Shown piece by piece: positions 51,487 to 60,028 of a DNA stretch of 64,000 bases (the stretch's first letter is position 1; every line of letters starts with the position of its first letter). Origin of the DNA: JBAZHE01 sp964547855 (GTDB lineage Bacteria; Patescibacteriota; Patescibacteriia; Patescibacteriales; WJLG01); NCBI GenBank assembly GCA_964547855.1, contig CAZJPG010000006.1:1-64000 (forward strand), read 5' to 3'. Position numbers and translations under genes: made by a program. The notes beneath the pieces were generated by a model. The model did no database searches. It was not told the DNA's origin and worked only from the letters and a program-made list of their open reading frames with translations.

Positions 51487-54400
51487 ATGAATAAGGGTTC
51501 TCGATTTCTGCTAAGAATATCCCTCGTCTTTTTGATCGTTGGGATGTTTGTGTTTTTTGGAAACACCCCTTGGCAAGCTCAAGCTCAAACCGGCGACGCC
51601 ATCGCCGTCCGCGTTCTGCCTAATCCGGAGCACTATTCTCCGATGACTTGGTACCAGAAGCAAGGATTCAAAGGTAGTCCAATACCGATAAAGGTAGATG
51701 GCTACGAGGCCGTCCGTGACGGCCGCACCGTCTACGTCAATGTGGCCAATGTTGCCGGCAGCGATCTCTACACGAACATCTATTTGATCTCATATAATCA
51801 GGACGCTACTCCTGAGACTTTGTCTATATTCGATAATATATTGTCCAAATGGCGTTTTAACAGCAATTTGACCACTCCAGGAAAATGTTCCGACGAGGTT
51901 AACGGTACGGCTAGTGATGCCAAGACCTGTCTTGCCGATTCAGATTGTCCAAGCGGATTATTCTGCGACAGCGAGAAGGCCAGATTGGTACGCGATATCA
52001 AGCGTTTAGGCGACGTCGTCGATCTTCGCGAAAAAGTGGAGGAGTATGCCAAGAAATATGGTAAATACCCGGTTTTGTCAGCTGGTACATATCTTCCTGG
52101 TATAACTGTCTCGACTTGGCCATCATGGAACACTGAATTGGCCAATGCCCTAGGAACGCAACCTCCGATCGATCCGGTCAACAAACTCGGCAAGTGCGAT
52201 TCTAGTTATGATCCGACTACTTGCTGGAACGATCAAGCCAAGAGTTTTGCCGACTCCGACCCAATAGACCCGTCGATCAACCTGCCGGCATCCAGCAGTG
52301 CTTTCATATATCAAGTACTCGACAATGGCGAGAGCTACAATGCTTGCGCCTATATGGAGTCAGGACTATTGGTTGATGGCTCTCTTGGAGCCTGTCGCGG
52401 CAGCTACAATGCCAATCAGCCTCCGACCGTGGATTGCGGCAGTTTGATGGCCATCGTCGGTCAGCCGTTCGAGGGATATATTACTGCTCATGACGTCGAT
52501 GACGCCAATGTCACTCTCGTGGTCATGTCATACCCGACTTCATTCTCGATCGAATCGGCTGGAAGCAATGCGTCCAAACATATCTATTCTTCATCCGTTT
52601 CTGCTCCTGGAACATATACATTCTCTGGTTATGCCATCGACGAACATAGCAATTATGGATTCTTCAATTGTTCGGTCAATGCCCAGGACGAGGCTTTCAT
52701 TACCTACCCAGTGGCTAATCAGCGCGTATTGGTCGGCAAGCCGATCAACTTTTCCGTCTATGTGAACCATTCTGAGGATGATTACAGTGGATTGTCATAT
52801 AATTTTTCCGAGGACCTTAGTCGTCGTTCTATATCCTGCAACAGTGGTACTCCGATCAGGCTGAGCGATGGTCGCTACAAGTGCGACATATCCTTCACTT
52901 TAACTTCGCCTTCGACCCTTGGCTTCACGGTCAATGCCACGAATAGCTCTGGTGATACTTCCACCTCGCAGCATTTCACCGTCGAGGCCTACAACAATCC
53001 GCCGGTCATGAATACGCTCAAATGCGACAACGTGGTACGTGTCAGTCGCTATCCTAGCGGCGGCGCCCCTGGTCACTATGACTATACTTGCAAACTATCG
53101 GCCGTCGATCCTGATGGGCATCGAATATCTTCATACCACGTCGATCCAGTTCCTCCTGGCATGACGGTCTATACCAATCCTGACGGGACTGGGTCTTTGG
53201 CTGGTTTCCCCAGTACTATCTCTACCGTCGGAAGCTACAAAATATCCATAGCGGCCACCGACGAATTTGGTGCTACCGGCAACTCTGTCACCCTACCGCT
53301 CAAGATCGCTGATTTTTGTGGCGATGAACAAAAACAGACCCCTAATATGGAAGGCAAGGGAGGGCCGCGCGACGATGGCTTTGAGGATTGCGACGACCAC
53401 AACGGCACGCCTTGGCCTTATCAATCCAACATATCTTGGCAGTATGGCTGCAACTCTTCGACCTGCACCTCGCTTCATGATGGTTGGTGCGGAGATGAAG
53501 TGGCGCAAACTAAATATGGAGAGCAATGTGATGACGGAAACGACACTCCTGGAGATGGTTGTAATACATTTAAAAATGGAGCTCCAGTTTGTCAATGGGA
53601 ATGTGGCGACAATACTGTGACGCCAAGCTATCGTCGTCACGACGGCGCTTCAGAGTATGATGTTACCGAACAATGTGATTTTGGTGCTAATCCTGATGGA
53701 ACAAATAAAAACACAAATTGCTGCTCCGATTGTCATTGGACCACTGGTCCAACTAGATGGGTGGACGTACCTAATAGCTCTTCTTTGTCTAATGGTGGAA
53801 CCATGACAGTAAATATACCTTCTTGCCGCGGTGTCGTTGGAGGAGTCTTTGACGCGACCCCTAGACCCTATGGTTCAGCTCTTGATCCTCAGGCTGGAAC
53901 AGCTATTGTTTTTATTACGGATATTTCCGGTAGCATGTTCGATACTACTTATGAATCAGCTAAACAAACAATGCTTTCGAGCGTAAATAAATTTTACAAC
54001 GAAGCTAACTCTAAAAATGTAAACATTCACATAGGAACTATAACCACTTACTTAAATAAAGTCGACAAGATAGTTCCTTTAGGTAATTTGCTCGATAAAT
54101 ACGGAGGAGACGCGCAAAAAGTTAGCTTAGACAATAGCATCAATACTTATGCCACGATGGGGGATAGCCCGAATTTTGCCGCTTCCTATAATCAAGCAGC
54201 TAACATGCTTAACAGTTATTCTTTTGCTGCCCCAGATGAAAAATATATAATAATATTGACTGACGGTTATCCAACTGGCGGAGGTGCGGAGTCAACAGCT
54301 GCTAAGAATGCTGGAATAAAGATCTATAACATAGCTTTCTCTAATTGGGTCGATACCTGGGCTACGAATGGTGGCGGTTGTTCTTGCAGCTATGGAGTTT

Positions 54401-54789
54401 GTTATGTTTGTAGAAATTTAAGGTCTATGTGCGATAATTCCAGCGACAATGGAAATACCTCTGTTTGCTACACTGACGCCTACACTCGCCGCAAAATGTC
54501 AGCTTCAACTGACCCTAGCGTTGTTCTTAACGAGCTAAATGTCATATATGATAGCATTATTCAACAAATTTTAAGTCGTGTCCCAACGAATATAAAATAC
54601 ACTGTTAACGGTGTCACACAAAATCTAACCACTTACACCAATATTCCTTTTACACCACCGAACAATTGCGATATATCAGGACAAACTCCTTGTAATCCGT
54701 CTTATTTCAATTTAAGCACTTCTTTCACAGGCACGGGCGAAGTGGAATTTAATAACTTCAAATTAAACATAATCCCACTTTGCGAATAG
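51487..54789 (+). CDS. Giant secreted surface protein B with VWA domain
   Basis: 1100 aa. It has a different signal peptide from protein A (LVFLIVGMFVFFGN...QAQA) but the same mature start TGDAIAV and the same ~640-residue module. After one DUF4215-like repeat (CDDGNDTPGDGCNT) and a Cys-rich patch comes a von Willebrand A domain (~residues 800-1050): MIDAS residues in FITDISGSM and ILTDGYPTGG, plus an extra Cys-rich insert (GGCSCSYGVCYVCRNL). It ends NFKLNIIPLCE without an anchor. Likely an adhesin; partner unknown. Confidence 0.85.
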   Translation: MNKGSRFLLRISLVFLIVGMFVFFGNTPWQAQAQTGDAIAVRVLPNPEHYSPMTWYQKQGFKGSPIPIKVDGYEAVRDGRTVYVNVANVAGSDLYTNIYLISYNQDATPETLSIFDNILSKWRFNSNLTTPGKCSDEVNGTASDAKTCLADSDCPSGLFCDSEKARLVRDIKRLGDVVDLREKVEEYAKKYGKYPVLSAGTYLPGITVSTWPSWNTELANALGTQPPIDPVNKLGKCDSSYDPTTCWNDQAKSFADSDPIDPSINLPASSSAFIYQVLDNGESYNACAYMESGLLVDGSLGACRGSYNANQPPTVDCGSLMAIVGQPFEGYITAHDVDDANVTLVVMSYPTSFSIESAGSNASKHIYSSSVSAPGTYTFSGYAIDEHSNYGFFNCSVNAQDEAFITYPVANQRVLVGKPINFSVYVNHSEDDYSGLSYNFSEDLSRRSISCNSGTPIRLSDGRYKCDISFTLTSPSTLGFTVNATNSSGDTSTSQHFTVEAYNNPPVMNTLKCDNVVRVSRYPSGGAPGHYDYTCKLSAVDPDGHRISSYHVDPVPPGMTVYTNPDGTGSLAGFPSTISTVGSYKISIAATDEFGATGNSVTLPLKIADFCGDEQKQTPNMEGKGGPRDDGFEDCDDHNGTPWPYQSNISWQYGCNSSTCTSLHDGWCGDEVAQTKYGEQCDDGNDTPGDGCNTFKNGAPVCQWECGDNTVTPSYRRHDGASEYDVTEQCDFGANPDGTNKNTNCCSDCHWTTGPTRWVDVPNSSSLSNGGTMTVNIPSCRGVVGGVFDATPRPYGSALDPQAGTAIVFITDISGSMFDTTYESAKQTMLSSVNKFYNEANSKNVNIHIGTITTYLNKVDKIVPLGNLLDKYGGDAQKVSLDNSINTYATMGDSPNFAASYNQAANMLNSYSFAAPDEKYIIILTDGYPTGGGAESTAAKNAGIKIYNIAFSNWVDTWATNGGGCSCSYGVCYVCRNLRSMCDNSSDNGNTSVCYTDAYTRRKMSASTDPSVVLNELNVIYDSIIQQILSRVPTNIKYTVNGVTQNLTTYTNIPFTPPNNCDISGQTPCNPSYFNLSTSFTGTGEVEFNNFKLNIIPLCE
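51584..53511 (+). repeat. Long direct repeat, copy in protein B
   Basis: Second copy of the segment at 46829-48765; see that entry for the identity pattern. Confidence 0.93.
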
Positions 54790-54809
54790 TGGATTAGTGG
54801 CCAAAAGAT

Positions 54810-55460
54810 ATGCAGGACAAGAAAATTTATTTAATACTTTTCCCCTCGATCTTGGTATTTCTTGCCATAATAGGTTTTTTGATCTTTTCAGGAGTAATGA
54901 AACCTAAGATTATTGAAAGCACCCAACCACCAGAAACAAAAACTGCCGAGAAAAAGATCATCGAGGAACCGACATCGACTAAGCCGACATCACCTTCTGC
55001 TGGTGGTAGCGTAGTCAAGACAGCGATCGATTTGAAAAATTCATCAAAATGTCTTGAGCTGGGAAATGAACGACTTATTGCTGCTTGCGTGACTTCTATG
55101 GCACAAAATCTTAATGATACTTCTTTTTGTTCTGACATAAAAAACCAACTGGAAATGGTTAAGTGTGTCGATACCGTTTCTTTTGACAGGGCTGTTAAGG
55201 ATGGTGAGGCTAGTAAATGTTCCAGCATCAAGGACGACGAACTTTCAGGGGCGTGCGTCAAGAATGTTATAAACGCGAACGGATTATCAGACTATAATTG
55301 CCAAAACCTACCAGAAAGAGAAAAGGCTTTTTGTTCTGAATATGTTTCATACCTTAATGACGCCAAAATAGCTAAAAATGCCACAAAAGAAGAGGATTGT
55401 AACTTAATCAAAGGTGAGGTCGCTAAAACATATTGTCTTGACAAAGTTTTTGTAAAATGA
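54810..55460 (+). CDS. Membrane-anchored protein with five Cys-pair repeats
   Basis: 216 aa. One N-terminal membrane segment (LILFPSILVFLAIIGFLIF), a Pro/Thr-rich linker, then five units each with C-x10/11-C: CLELGNERLIAAC, CSDIKNQLEMVKC, CSSIKDDELSGAC, CQNLPEREKAFC, CNLIKGEVAKTYC, spaced roughly 20-45 residues. Likely helical hairpins each closed by a disulfide, outside the membrane. It follows protein B by 20 bases and ends the run at a terminator. No known function. Confidence 0.72.
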   Translation: MQDKKIYLILFPSILVFLAIIGFLIFSGVMKPKIIESTQPPETKTAEKKIIEEPTSTKPTSPSAGGSVVKTAIDLKNSSKCLELGNERLIAACVTSMAQNLNDTSFCSDIKNQLEMVKCVDTVSFDRAVKDGEASKCSSIKDDELSGACVKNVINANGLSDYNCQNLPEREKAFCSEYVSYLNDAKIAKNATKEEDCNLIKGEVAKTYCLDKVFVK

Positions 55461-55481
55461 TTTATTGCTAATATTGAATCA

Positions 55482-55513
55482 AAAGCCGGTGACTAAAAAT
55501 CGCCGGCTATTTT
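55482..55513 (+). terminator. Rho-independent terminator ending the surface locus
   Basis: AGCCGGTGA pairs with TCGCCGGCT (one G-T pair), followed by ATTTT. Confidence 0.75.
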
Positions 55514-55524
55514 AAACTAAAATT

Positions 55525-56598
55525 ATGAATAAAAATATAAAGACAAATCACGGAGAGCTGTCGATTCCGTTTTTTATGCCAGACGCAACTCGCGCCTTAG
55601 TTAAATTCTTGTCAGTAGACGAGGTATCTTCTTCTGGAATAGGCGCCCTGGTGGTAAATACACTTCATTTATATCTTGAGCCGGGCATGAAAATAATAAA
55701 AAAGGCTGGCGGAGTTCATAGATTCATGGACTGGAATGGTCCGCTTTTATCAGATTCTGGCGGGTACCAGGTCTTTTCTTTGATACACAAGAATCCAAAG
55801 ATGGGCAAGATAGACGATAAGGGGGCGACTTTTAAATCGCCATCAGACGGATCACTGCATTCTTTGACTCCAGAAAAATCCATCCAAATACAATTCGATC
55901 TTGGTGTCGATATGATGGTTTGTCTTGATGATTGTCCGCCAAATGAATTCTCGCGCGAACAGATAGAGAAGGCGATAGACAGAACCGTAAAATGGGCTGG
56001 GCGCTGTAAGAAAGAATATGAAAAACAAATAAAGAAGCGGGGAATAAAGAAAGGTTCGCGTCCTTTATTATTTGCGGTCGTTCAAGGTGGTCAATATCCA
56101 GACTTAAGAGAGGAGTGTGCTAAAAAATTAGTTAAAATAGGCTTCGATGGTTATGGGTTTGGCGGTCGCCATTTTGATAAGGATGGAAAATTCTTAGAAG
56201 AGGCTCTTAAGGCGGTTCTGAGACCGTTACCGAAAAATTCACTAAAATTCGCACTTGGCATAGGTTCCCCGGAAGACATAGTGCGTTGCCGCAAGATTGG
56301 CTGGGAGATGTTCGATTGTGTTATGCCGACACGCGAAGGTCGGCATGGAAAACTTTTTTTCCGAACAAAGGGGAAAAAGGTCGGCCAAAAAGATTTTTAC
56401 CATACAGTGAATATTGGAAATAGTCGTTTTGCCACTGACTTCTCGCCAATAAATGCAAAGAGCAAGATCAAGCTTCTGCGCAAACACACCCTAGCCTACT
56501 TGCATCATCTTTTTAAGATAAACGACCCTCTTGGGTCTCGCCTGGCTAGCCTGAATAATCTAGAATTTTATTCTGAATTAATGAAAAGCCTGAAATAA
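55525..56598 (+). CDS. tgt: tRNA-guanine transglycosylase without the zinc site
   Basis: 357 aa. Exchanges G34 for a queuine precursor in tRNA. Active-site motifs are present: LLSDSGGYQVFSL (Asp77 acid/base), LTPEKSIQIQ, VVQGGQYPDLRE, GIGSPEDI and MFDCVMPTR (nucleophile Asp). The C-terminal CxCxxC...H zinc site of bacterial TGT is missing: between FSPINA and YLHHLF the sequence reads KSKIKLLRKHTLA with no Cys. The rest of the C terminus (LASLNNLEFY) is normal. ARNG of relatives is GRHG here. Confidence 0.9.
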   Translation: MNKNIKTNHGELSIPFFMPDATRALVKFLSVDEVSSSGIGALVVNTLHLYLEPGMKIIKKAGGVHRFMDWNGPLLSDSGGYQVFSLIHKNPKMGKIDDKGATFKSPSDGSLHSLTPEKSIQIQFDLGVDMMVCLDDCPPNEFSREQIEKAIDRTVKWAGRCKKEYEKQIKKRGIKKGSRPLLFAVVQGGQYPDLREECAKKLVKIGFDGYGFGGRHFDKDGKFLEEALKAVLRPLPKNSLKFALGIGSPEDIVRCRKIGWEMFDCVMPTREGRHGKLFFRTKGKKVGQKDFYHTVNIGNSRFATDFSPINAKSKIKLLRKHTLAYLHHLFKINDPLGSRLASLNNLEFYSELMKSLK

Positions 56599-56600
56599 AA

Positions 56601-56643
56601 GAAAAAACGACCACACCGATTATGGTTTGGTCGTTTTGTTTTT
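56601..56643 (+). terminator. Rho-independent terminator
   Basis: AAAACGACCACACC pairs with GGTTTGGTCGTTTT, followed by a T-rich run. Confidence 0.85.
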
Positions 56644-56660
56644 CGTGAATGAACGGGGGG

Positions 56661-56822
56661 TTATTTTTTCCTACCGCATGGCAAGAAGATGGAGTTGCCT
56701 ATGTGATAGGCTTCGTTTTTGCCACAAAAGCAACAAGCGGCTGGATAATAAGGGCAATTTTGTGATTTTTCGACTTCATCAAAGAAGTCGACAGCTATTG
56801 TTTTGACGGTGGCTTTTGCCAT
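56661..56822 (-). CDS. Small Cys-rich protein divergent from rnpB
   Basis: 53 aa on the minus strand. AGGAG lies 4 bases upstream of its ATG (56822). Sequence includes NCPYYPAACCFCG and LPCGRKK: five Cys and a His (AYH), suggesting a metal site. A strong promoter (TTGACA-N17-TATATT) drives it from the shared region with rnpB. Not recognised; too short for most gene finders. Confidence 0.65.
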   Translation of the reverse strand: MAKATVKTIAVDFFDEVEKSQNCPYYPAACCFCGKNEAYHIGNSIFLPCGRKK

Positions 56823-56865
56823 GAGTCTCCTCTCAAAGTTGTTTAAAATGTTCGGTAATTATTAT

Positions 56866-56894
56866 AATATAGCATAATTTTAGCCAAATGTCAA
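56866..56894 (-). promoter_or_regulatory. Promoter of the small Cys protein (minus strand)
   Basis: On the minus strand TTGACA (56894-56889), 17-nt spacer, TATATT (56871-56866). Confidence 0.8.
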
Positions 56895-56902
56895 CACTTT
56901 CG

Positions 56903-56931
56903 TTGACTTTTAGCCTTTTGCGTGCTATATT
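56903..56931 (+). promoter_or_regulatory. Promoter of rnpB
   Basis: TTGACT (56903-56908), 17-nt spacer, TATATT (56926-56931). Its -35 box lies 8 bases from the -35 of the divergent gene, inside the imperfect palindrome GTCAACACTTTCGTTGAC. Confidence 0.82.
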
Positions 56932-56953
56932 AGCCATATATAAATAAGTCCTT

Positions 56954-57399
56954 TAAATCCCAGCAATTCCAGGGTGAACGAGCGACCGCTCGGCGTTTTT
57001 GCGTTGAGAGGAAAGTCCGGACTTTGAATATTTGGCCTTCTTGAGGCTGAATATGAAAGCGGCGGTGGATAACGCCCACGAGGAGAGATCCTACGGAAAG
57101 TGCCACAGAGACTATACTAACCTTTTGCCTAAAGGCAAGAGGTGAAAGGTGAAAAGAGAATGGGTGTGAATATTGGCTTTTAGGATATCCTAGTCAGTCT
57201 TCGCTACCAATCTCGCCCCCGAGCGATCGGGGTGCCGTGGTAAACCCCGCCTAAAGCAAGGGCAAACTTGGGCCTTAAAAACCCAAAGGAACGTAGCCCG
57301 CTCGAGCCGACCGGTAACGATCGGCCAAGATAAATGGTCGCTCCCTTTACGAAGGGACAGAATCCGGCTTATAGCTCACCCTGGGATTATTGGGATTTA
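56954..57399 (+). ncRNA. rnpB: RNase P RNA (class A)
   Basis: Catalytic RNA that matures tRNA 5' ends. Conserved core blocks are visible: GAGGAAAGTCCGG near the 5' end (about 57008), ACGGAAAGTGCCACAGAGAC (about 57094), GGTGCCGTGGTAAACCCC (about 57230), and AACGTAGCCCGCTCGAG near 57290. The ends pair over a long P1 (56954-56977 with 57376-57399). At about 446 nt it is somewhat longer than typical bacterial forms. Confidence 0.95.
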
Positions 57400-57446
57400 A
57401 AATCGTGGCGCATGCGTCGCGCATAACACGCATTATTTGTTTTATT

Positions 57447-58862
57447 ATGAAACGTTCTGAGCTTTTCTTTTCGTTTCTCTTGGTTCCGCTTGACTACGCG
57501 ATGATAGTCTTGGCTGGAATAGCTGCTTATCATTTGCGTTTTTCCGGACTCTTAAAAGGCTTGAGGCCGGTGGTCTTCGAGTTGCCATTCGATTCCTACA
57601 TCAAGGCTCTATTGCCGCTTGGTGCGCTTTGGTTAATAGTTTTCTCCTTGACTGGCCTCTATAATATTCGCAGTGCTCGTAAGTTGTTCAGAGAACTTTA
57701 TCGCGTTGTCCTGGCCTGCTCTACGGGCTTCATGTTGGTCGTTATTTTGATATTTATTCGTCGAGAACTCTTTGATTCTCGTTTTATAATCTTAGCCGGC
57801 TGGTTTTTAGCTATAATTTTTGTAAGTTTTGGCCGTTCTTTGATCAGATTGTCCCAAAGGATGCTTTACAATGCCAATATTGGCACCAAAGAAATAATCT
57901 TAGTAGGAGCCGGTAAGACTGCCGATTCTCTTGTTAGCTATTTCTCCAAGAACAAAGGGCTTGGATATAAGATAGTCAAACGTGTCCATGATTTCGAATT
58001 AGAGACCTCGCAAGAGCTGGCGGATCTTATAAATTCCAAAGAGGTGGATGAGATATTACAAGCCGACCCTAATCTGACCAAGGCCGAAGTTATAAGACTA
58101 TATGATTTTGCCGACGAGAATCACCTGACCTTTAAATACGTCGCTGACATATTGGATACCAAGGTTTTGAAAACCGAATTCTCGGAATTAGCCGGAATCC
58201 CGATAATGGAGGTAAAAAGGACGACCTTGGATGGCTGGGGGCGTATAGCTAAGCGAATATTCGATATAGCGATCTCGCTTTTGCTTATAGTCATCTTACT
58301 GCCACTAATCGTTTTAGTGGCCATTGTCATAAAATTGGAATCGCACGGACCGATATTCTTCTCGCGTCGCGATGACGATTCTCCGTTATATCGCGTTGGG
58401 CAAGGAGGCAAACTCTTTCGCTACTTCAAATTCCGTTCTATGAGAGACAAAAGCGATAGCATGCGCTATAACGAACTGGCTAGTAACAATTTGCGAAAGG
58501 ACGGCCCATTAGTGAAGATAAAGGACGATCCTCGCGTTACGAAATTCGGAAGATTCTTGCGAAGATTCTCGATCGACGAATTGCCGGAATTTTTCCTTGT
58601 CCTCAAAGGCGACATGTCCTTAGTCGGTCCGCGTCCGCATTTACCAGAGGAAGTCGCTAAATATGAGCGACACCACAGAAAAGTTTTGACCATAAAACCT
58701 GGAATAACCGGCATGGCCCAAATATCCGGTCGAAGCGATTTGACCTTCGAAGAGGAAGTGAAATTAGACACTTACTACATAGAGAATTGGTCTATTATAA
58801 TGGACTTAACCATATTATTAAGGACGCCGTTGGCCGTTTTAAGAAGACGAGCCGCTGAATAA
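57447..58862 (+). CDS. Polyprenyl-phosphate phosphoglycosyltransferase (WbaP/exopolysaccharide type)
   Basis: 471 aa from ATG 57447; the longer frame overlaps rnpB. Four N-terminal membrane segments, a CoA-binding-like middle domain (EIILVGAGKTADSLVSYF), then the catalytic C-terminal domain: a re-entrant helix (FDIAISLLLIVILLPLIVLVAI), GPIFFSRRDDD, FKFRSMR, RRFSIDELPEF, SLVGPRP, PGITGMAQISGRS. It starts glycan synthesis by moving a sugar phosphate to undecaprenyl phosphate. Followed 4 bases later by a GT4 gene. Confidence 0.94.
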   Translation: MKRSELFFSFLLVPLDYAMIVLAGIAAYHLRFSGLLKGLRPVVFELPFDSYIKALLPLGALWLIVFSLTGLYNIRSARKLFRELYRVVLACSTGFMLVVILIFIRRELFDSRFIILAGWFLAIIFVSFGRSLIRLSQRMLYNANIGTKEIILVGAGKTADSLVSYFSKNKGLGYKIVKRVHDFELETSQELADLINSKEVDEILQADPNLTKAEVIRLYDFADENHLTFKYVADILDTKVLKTEFSELAGIPIMEVKRTTLDGWGRIAKRIFDIAISLLLIVILLPLIVLVAIVIKLESHGPIFFSRRDDDSPLYRVGQGGKLFRYFKFRSMRDKSDSMRYNELASNNLRKDGPLVKIKDDPRVTKFGRFLRRFSIDELPEFFLVLKGDMSLVGPRPHLPEEVAKYERHHRKVLTIKPGITGMAQISGRSDLTFEEEVKLDTYYIENWSIIMDLTILLRTPLAVLRRRAAE

Positions 58863-58866
58863 AAAA

Positions 58867-60006
58867 ATGAAAGTAGCACTCATACATGACCATTTGGCAC
58901 AGGACGGTGGAGCTGAAAAAGTCCTCAAGGTCTTTGCCGAAATGTTCCCCGAAGCGCCTATATTCACACTACTTTGCGAACAAGGCAATGTCGATAAATA
59001 CTACAAGGACCGCAGAATAGACACTTCTATAATCCAGAGGCTTCCTGGAGGCGTTAAACACTATCAGTGGTATATGCCTTTTATGCCTATGGCCGTCGAA
59101 TTCTTCGATTTATCGGCCTACGATTTAGTGTTGTCGGACTCAAGCTCGTTCGCCAAAGGAGTTATCACTAAGCCGGAAACTCTGCACATCGATTATTGCC
59201 ATACCCCGACAAGATATGCCTGGAGTGACACGCATCAATATATAAACGAGCTTAAATACAACAAATTCTTTAAAAAGATAATTTCCTTGGCCTTGAACTA
59301 TATAAGAATCTGGGACCGCCAAGCCGCCGATCGCGTCGATCTTTTCATCGCTAACTCAAAGACCGTTCAAAAACGCATCGAAAAATATTACAGAAGAGAT
59401 TCCAGTCTAATATATCCGCCAGTGGATACTGAAAAATATTCATTGTCACAGAGCCTTATCGATGAAGCTTTGAAAAAAGAGGAATATTTTCTCATTGGAT
59501 GTCGTTTAGCTCCTTATAAACGCGTAGACATCGTCATAAAGGCCTTCAAGGAGATGCCTGATAAAAAATTAAAAATCTTCGGAGACGGCGTCGACATGAA
59601 ACGTTTAATGTCTTTAGCCGAAGGGGCGACTAATATAGAATTCTTAGGGAGAGTAGAGGATGATATTTTGGCTAAATTGTACCGTAACGCTAAGGCCTTC
59701 ATCCATCCTCAAGAGGAAGATTTTGGCATTTCTCCGGTCGAAGCGATGGCCTGCGGCTGTCCTGTCATAGCCTATCGTAAGGGCGGAGCCACAGAGACAG
59801 TCGTCGAAGGTGTGACCGGAATGTTCTTCGAGGAACAAAAAAAGGAGGCTATTATAACGGCTGTTAAAGATTTTCGCGGCCAAGACCTTAAAGAAAGCGA
59901 TATACGAGCCCAAGCCGAAAAATTCAGTACCATCGAATTCAAAAAGAGGATAAAAGAATTCGTAGATACGGAATACGAAAAATTCAAATCAAATAACAAA
60001 AAATAA
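58867..60006 (+). CDS. Glycosyltransferase family 4
   Basis: 379 aa. GT-B signs: HDHLAQDGGAEKVLKVFAEM at the start, DYCHTPTRYAW, LFIANSKTVQKRI, YPPVDTEKY, GCRLAPYKRVDI and the donor site HPQEEDFGISPVEAMACGCPVIAYRKGG. Probably adds a sugar to the lipid-linked glycan begun by the upstream phosphoglycosyltransferase; the sugar is unknown. Confidence 0.93.
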   Translation: MKVALIHDHLAQDGGAEKVLKVFAEMFPEAPIFTLLCEQGNVDKYYKDRRIDTSIIQRLPGGVKHYQWYMPFMPMAVEFFDLSAYDLVLSDSSSFAKGVITKPETLHIDYCHTPTRYAWSDTHQYINELKYNKFFKKIISLALNYIRIWDRQAADRVDLFIANSKTVQKRIEKYYRRDSSLIYPPVDTEKYSLSQSLIDEALKKEEYFLIGCRLAPYKRVDIVIKAFKEMPDKKLKIFGDGVDMKRLMSLAEGATNIEFLGRVEDDILAKLYRNAKAFIHPQEEDFGISPVEAMACGCPVIAYRKGGATETVVEGVTGMFFEEQKKEAIITAVKDFRGQDLKESDIRAQAEKFSTIEFKKRIKEFVDTEYEKFKSNNKK

Positions 60007-60028
60007 AATTCCTTAGTGGGAATTCGTT

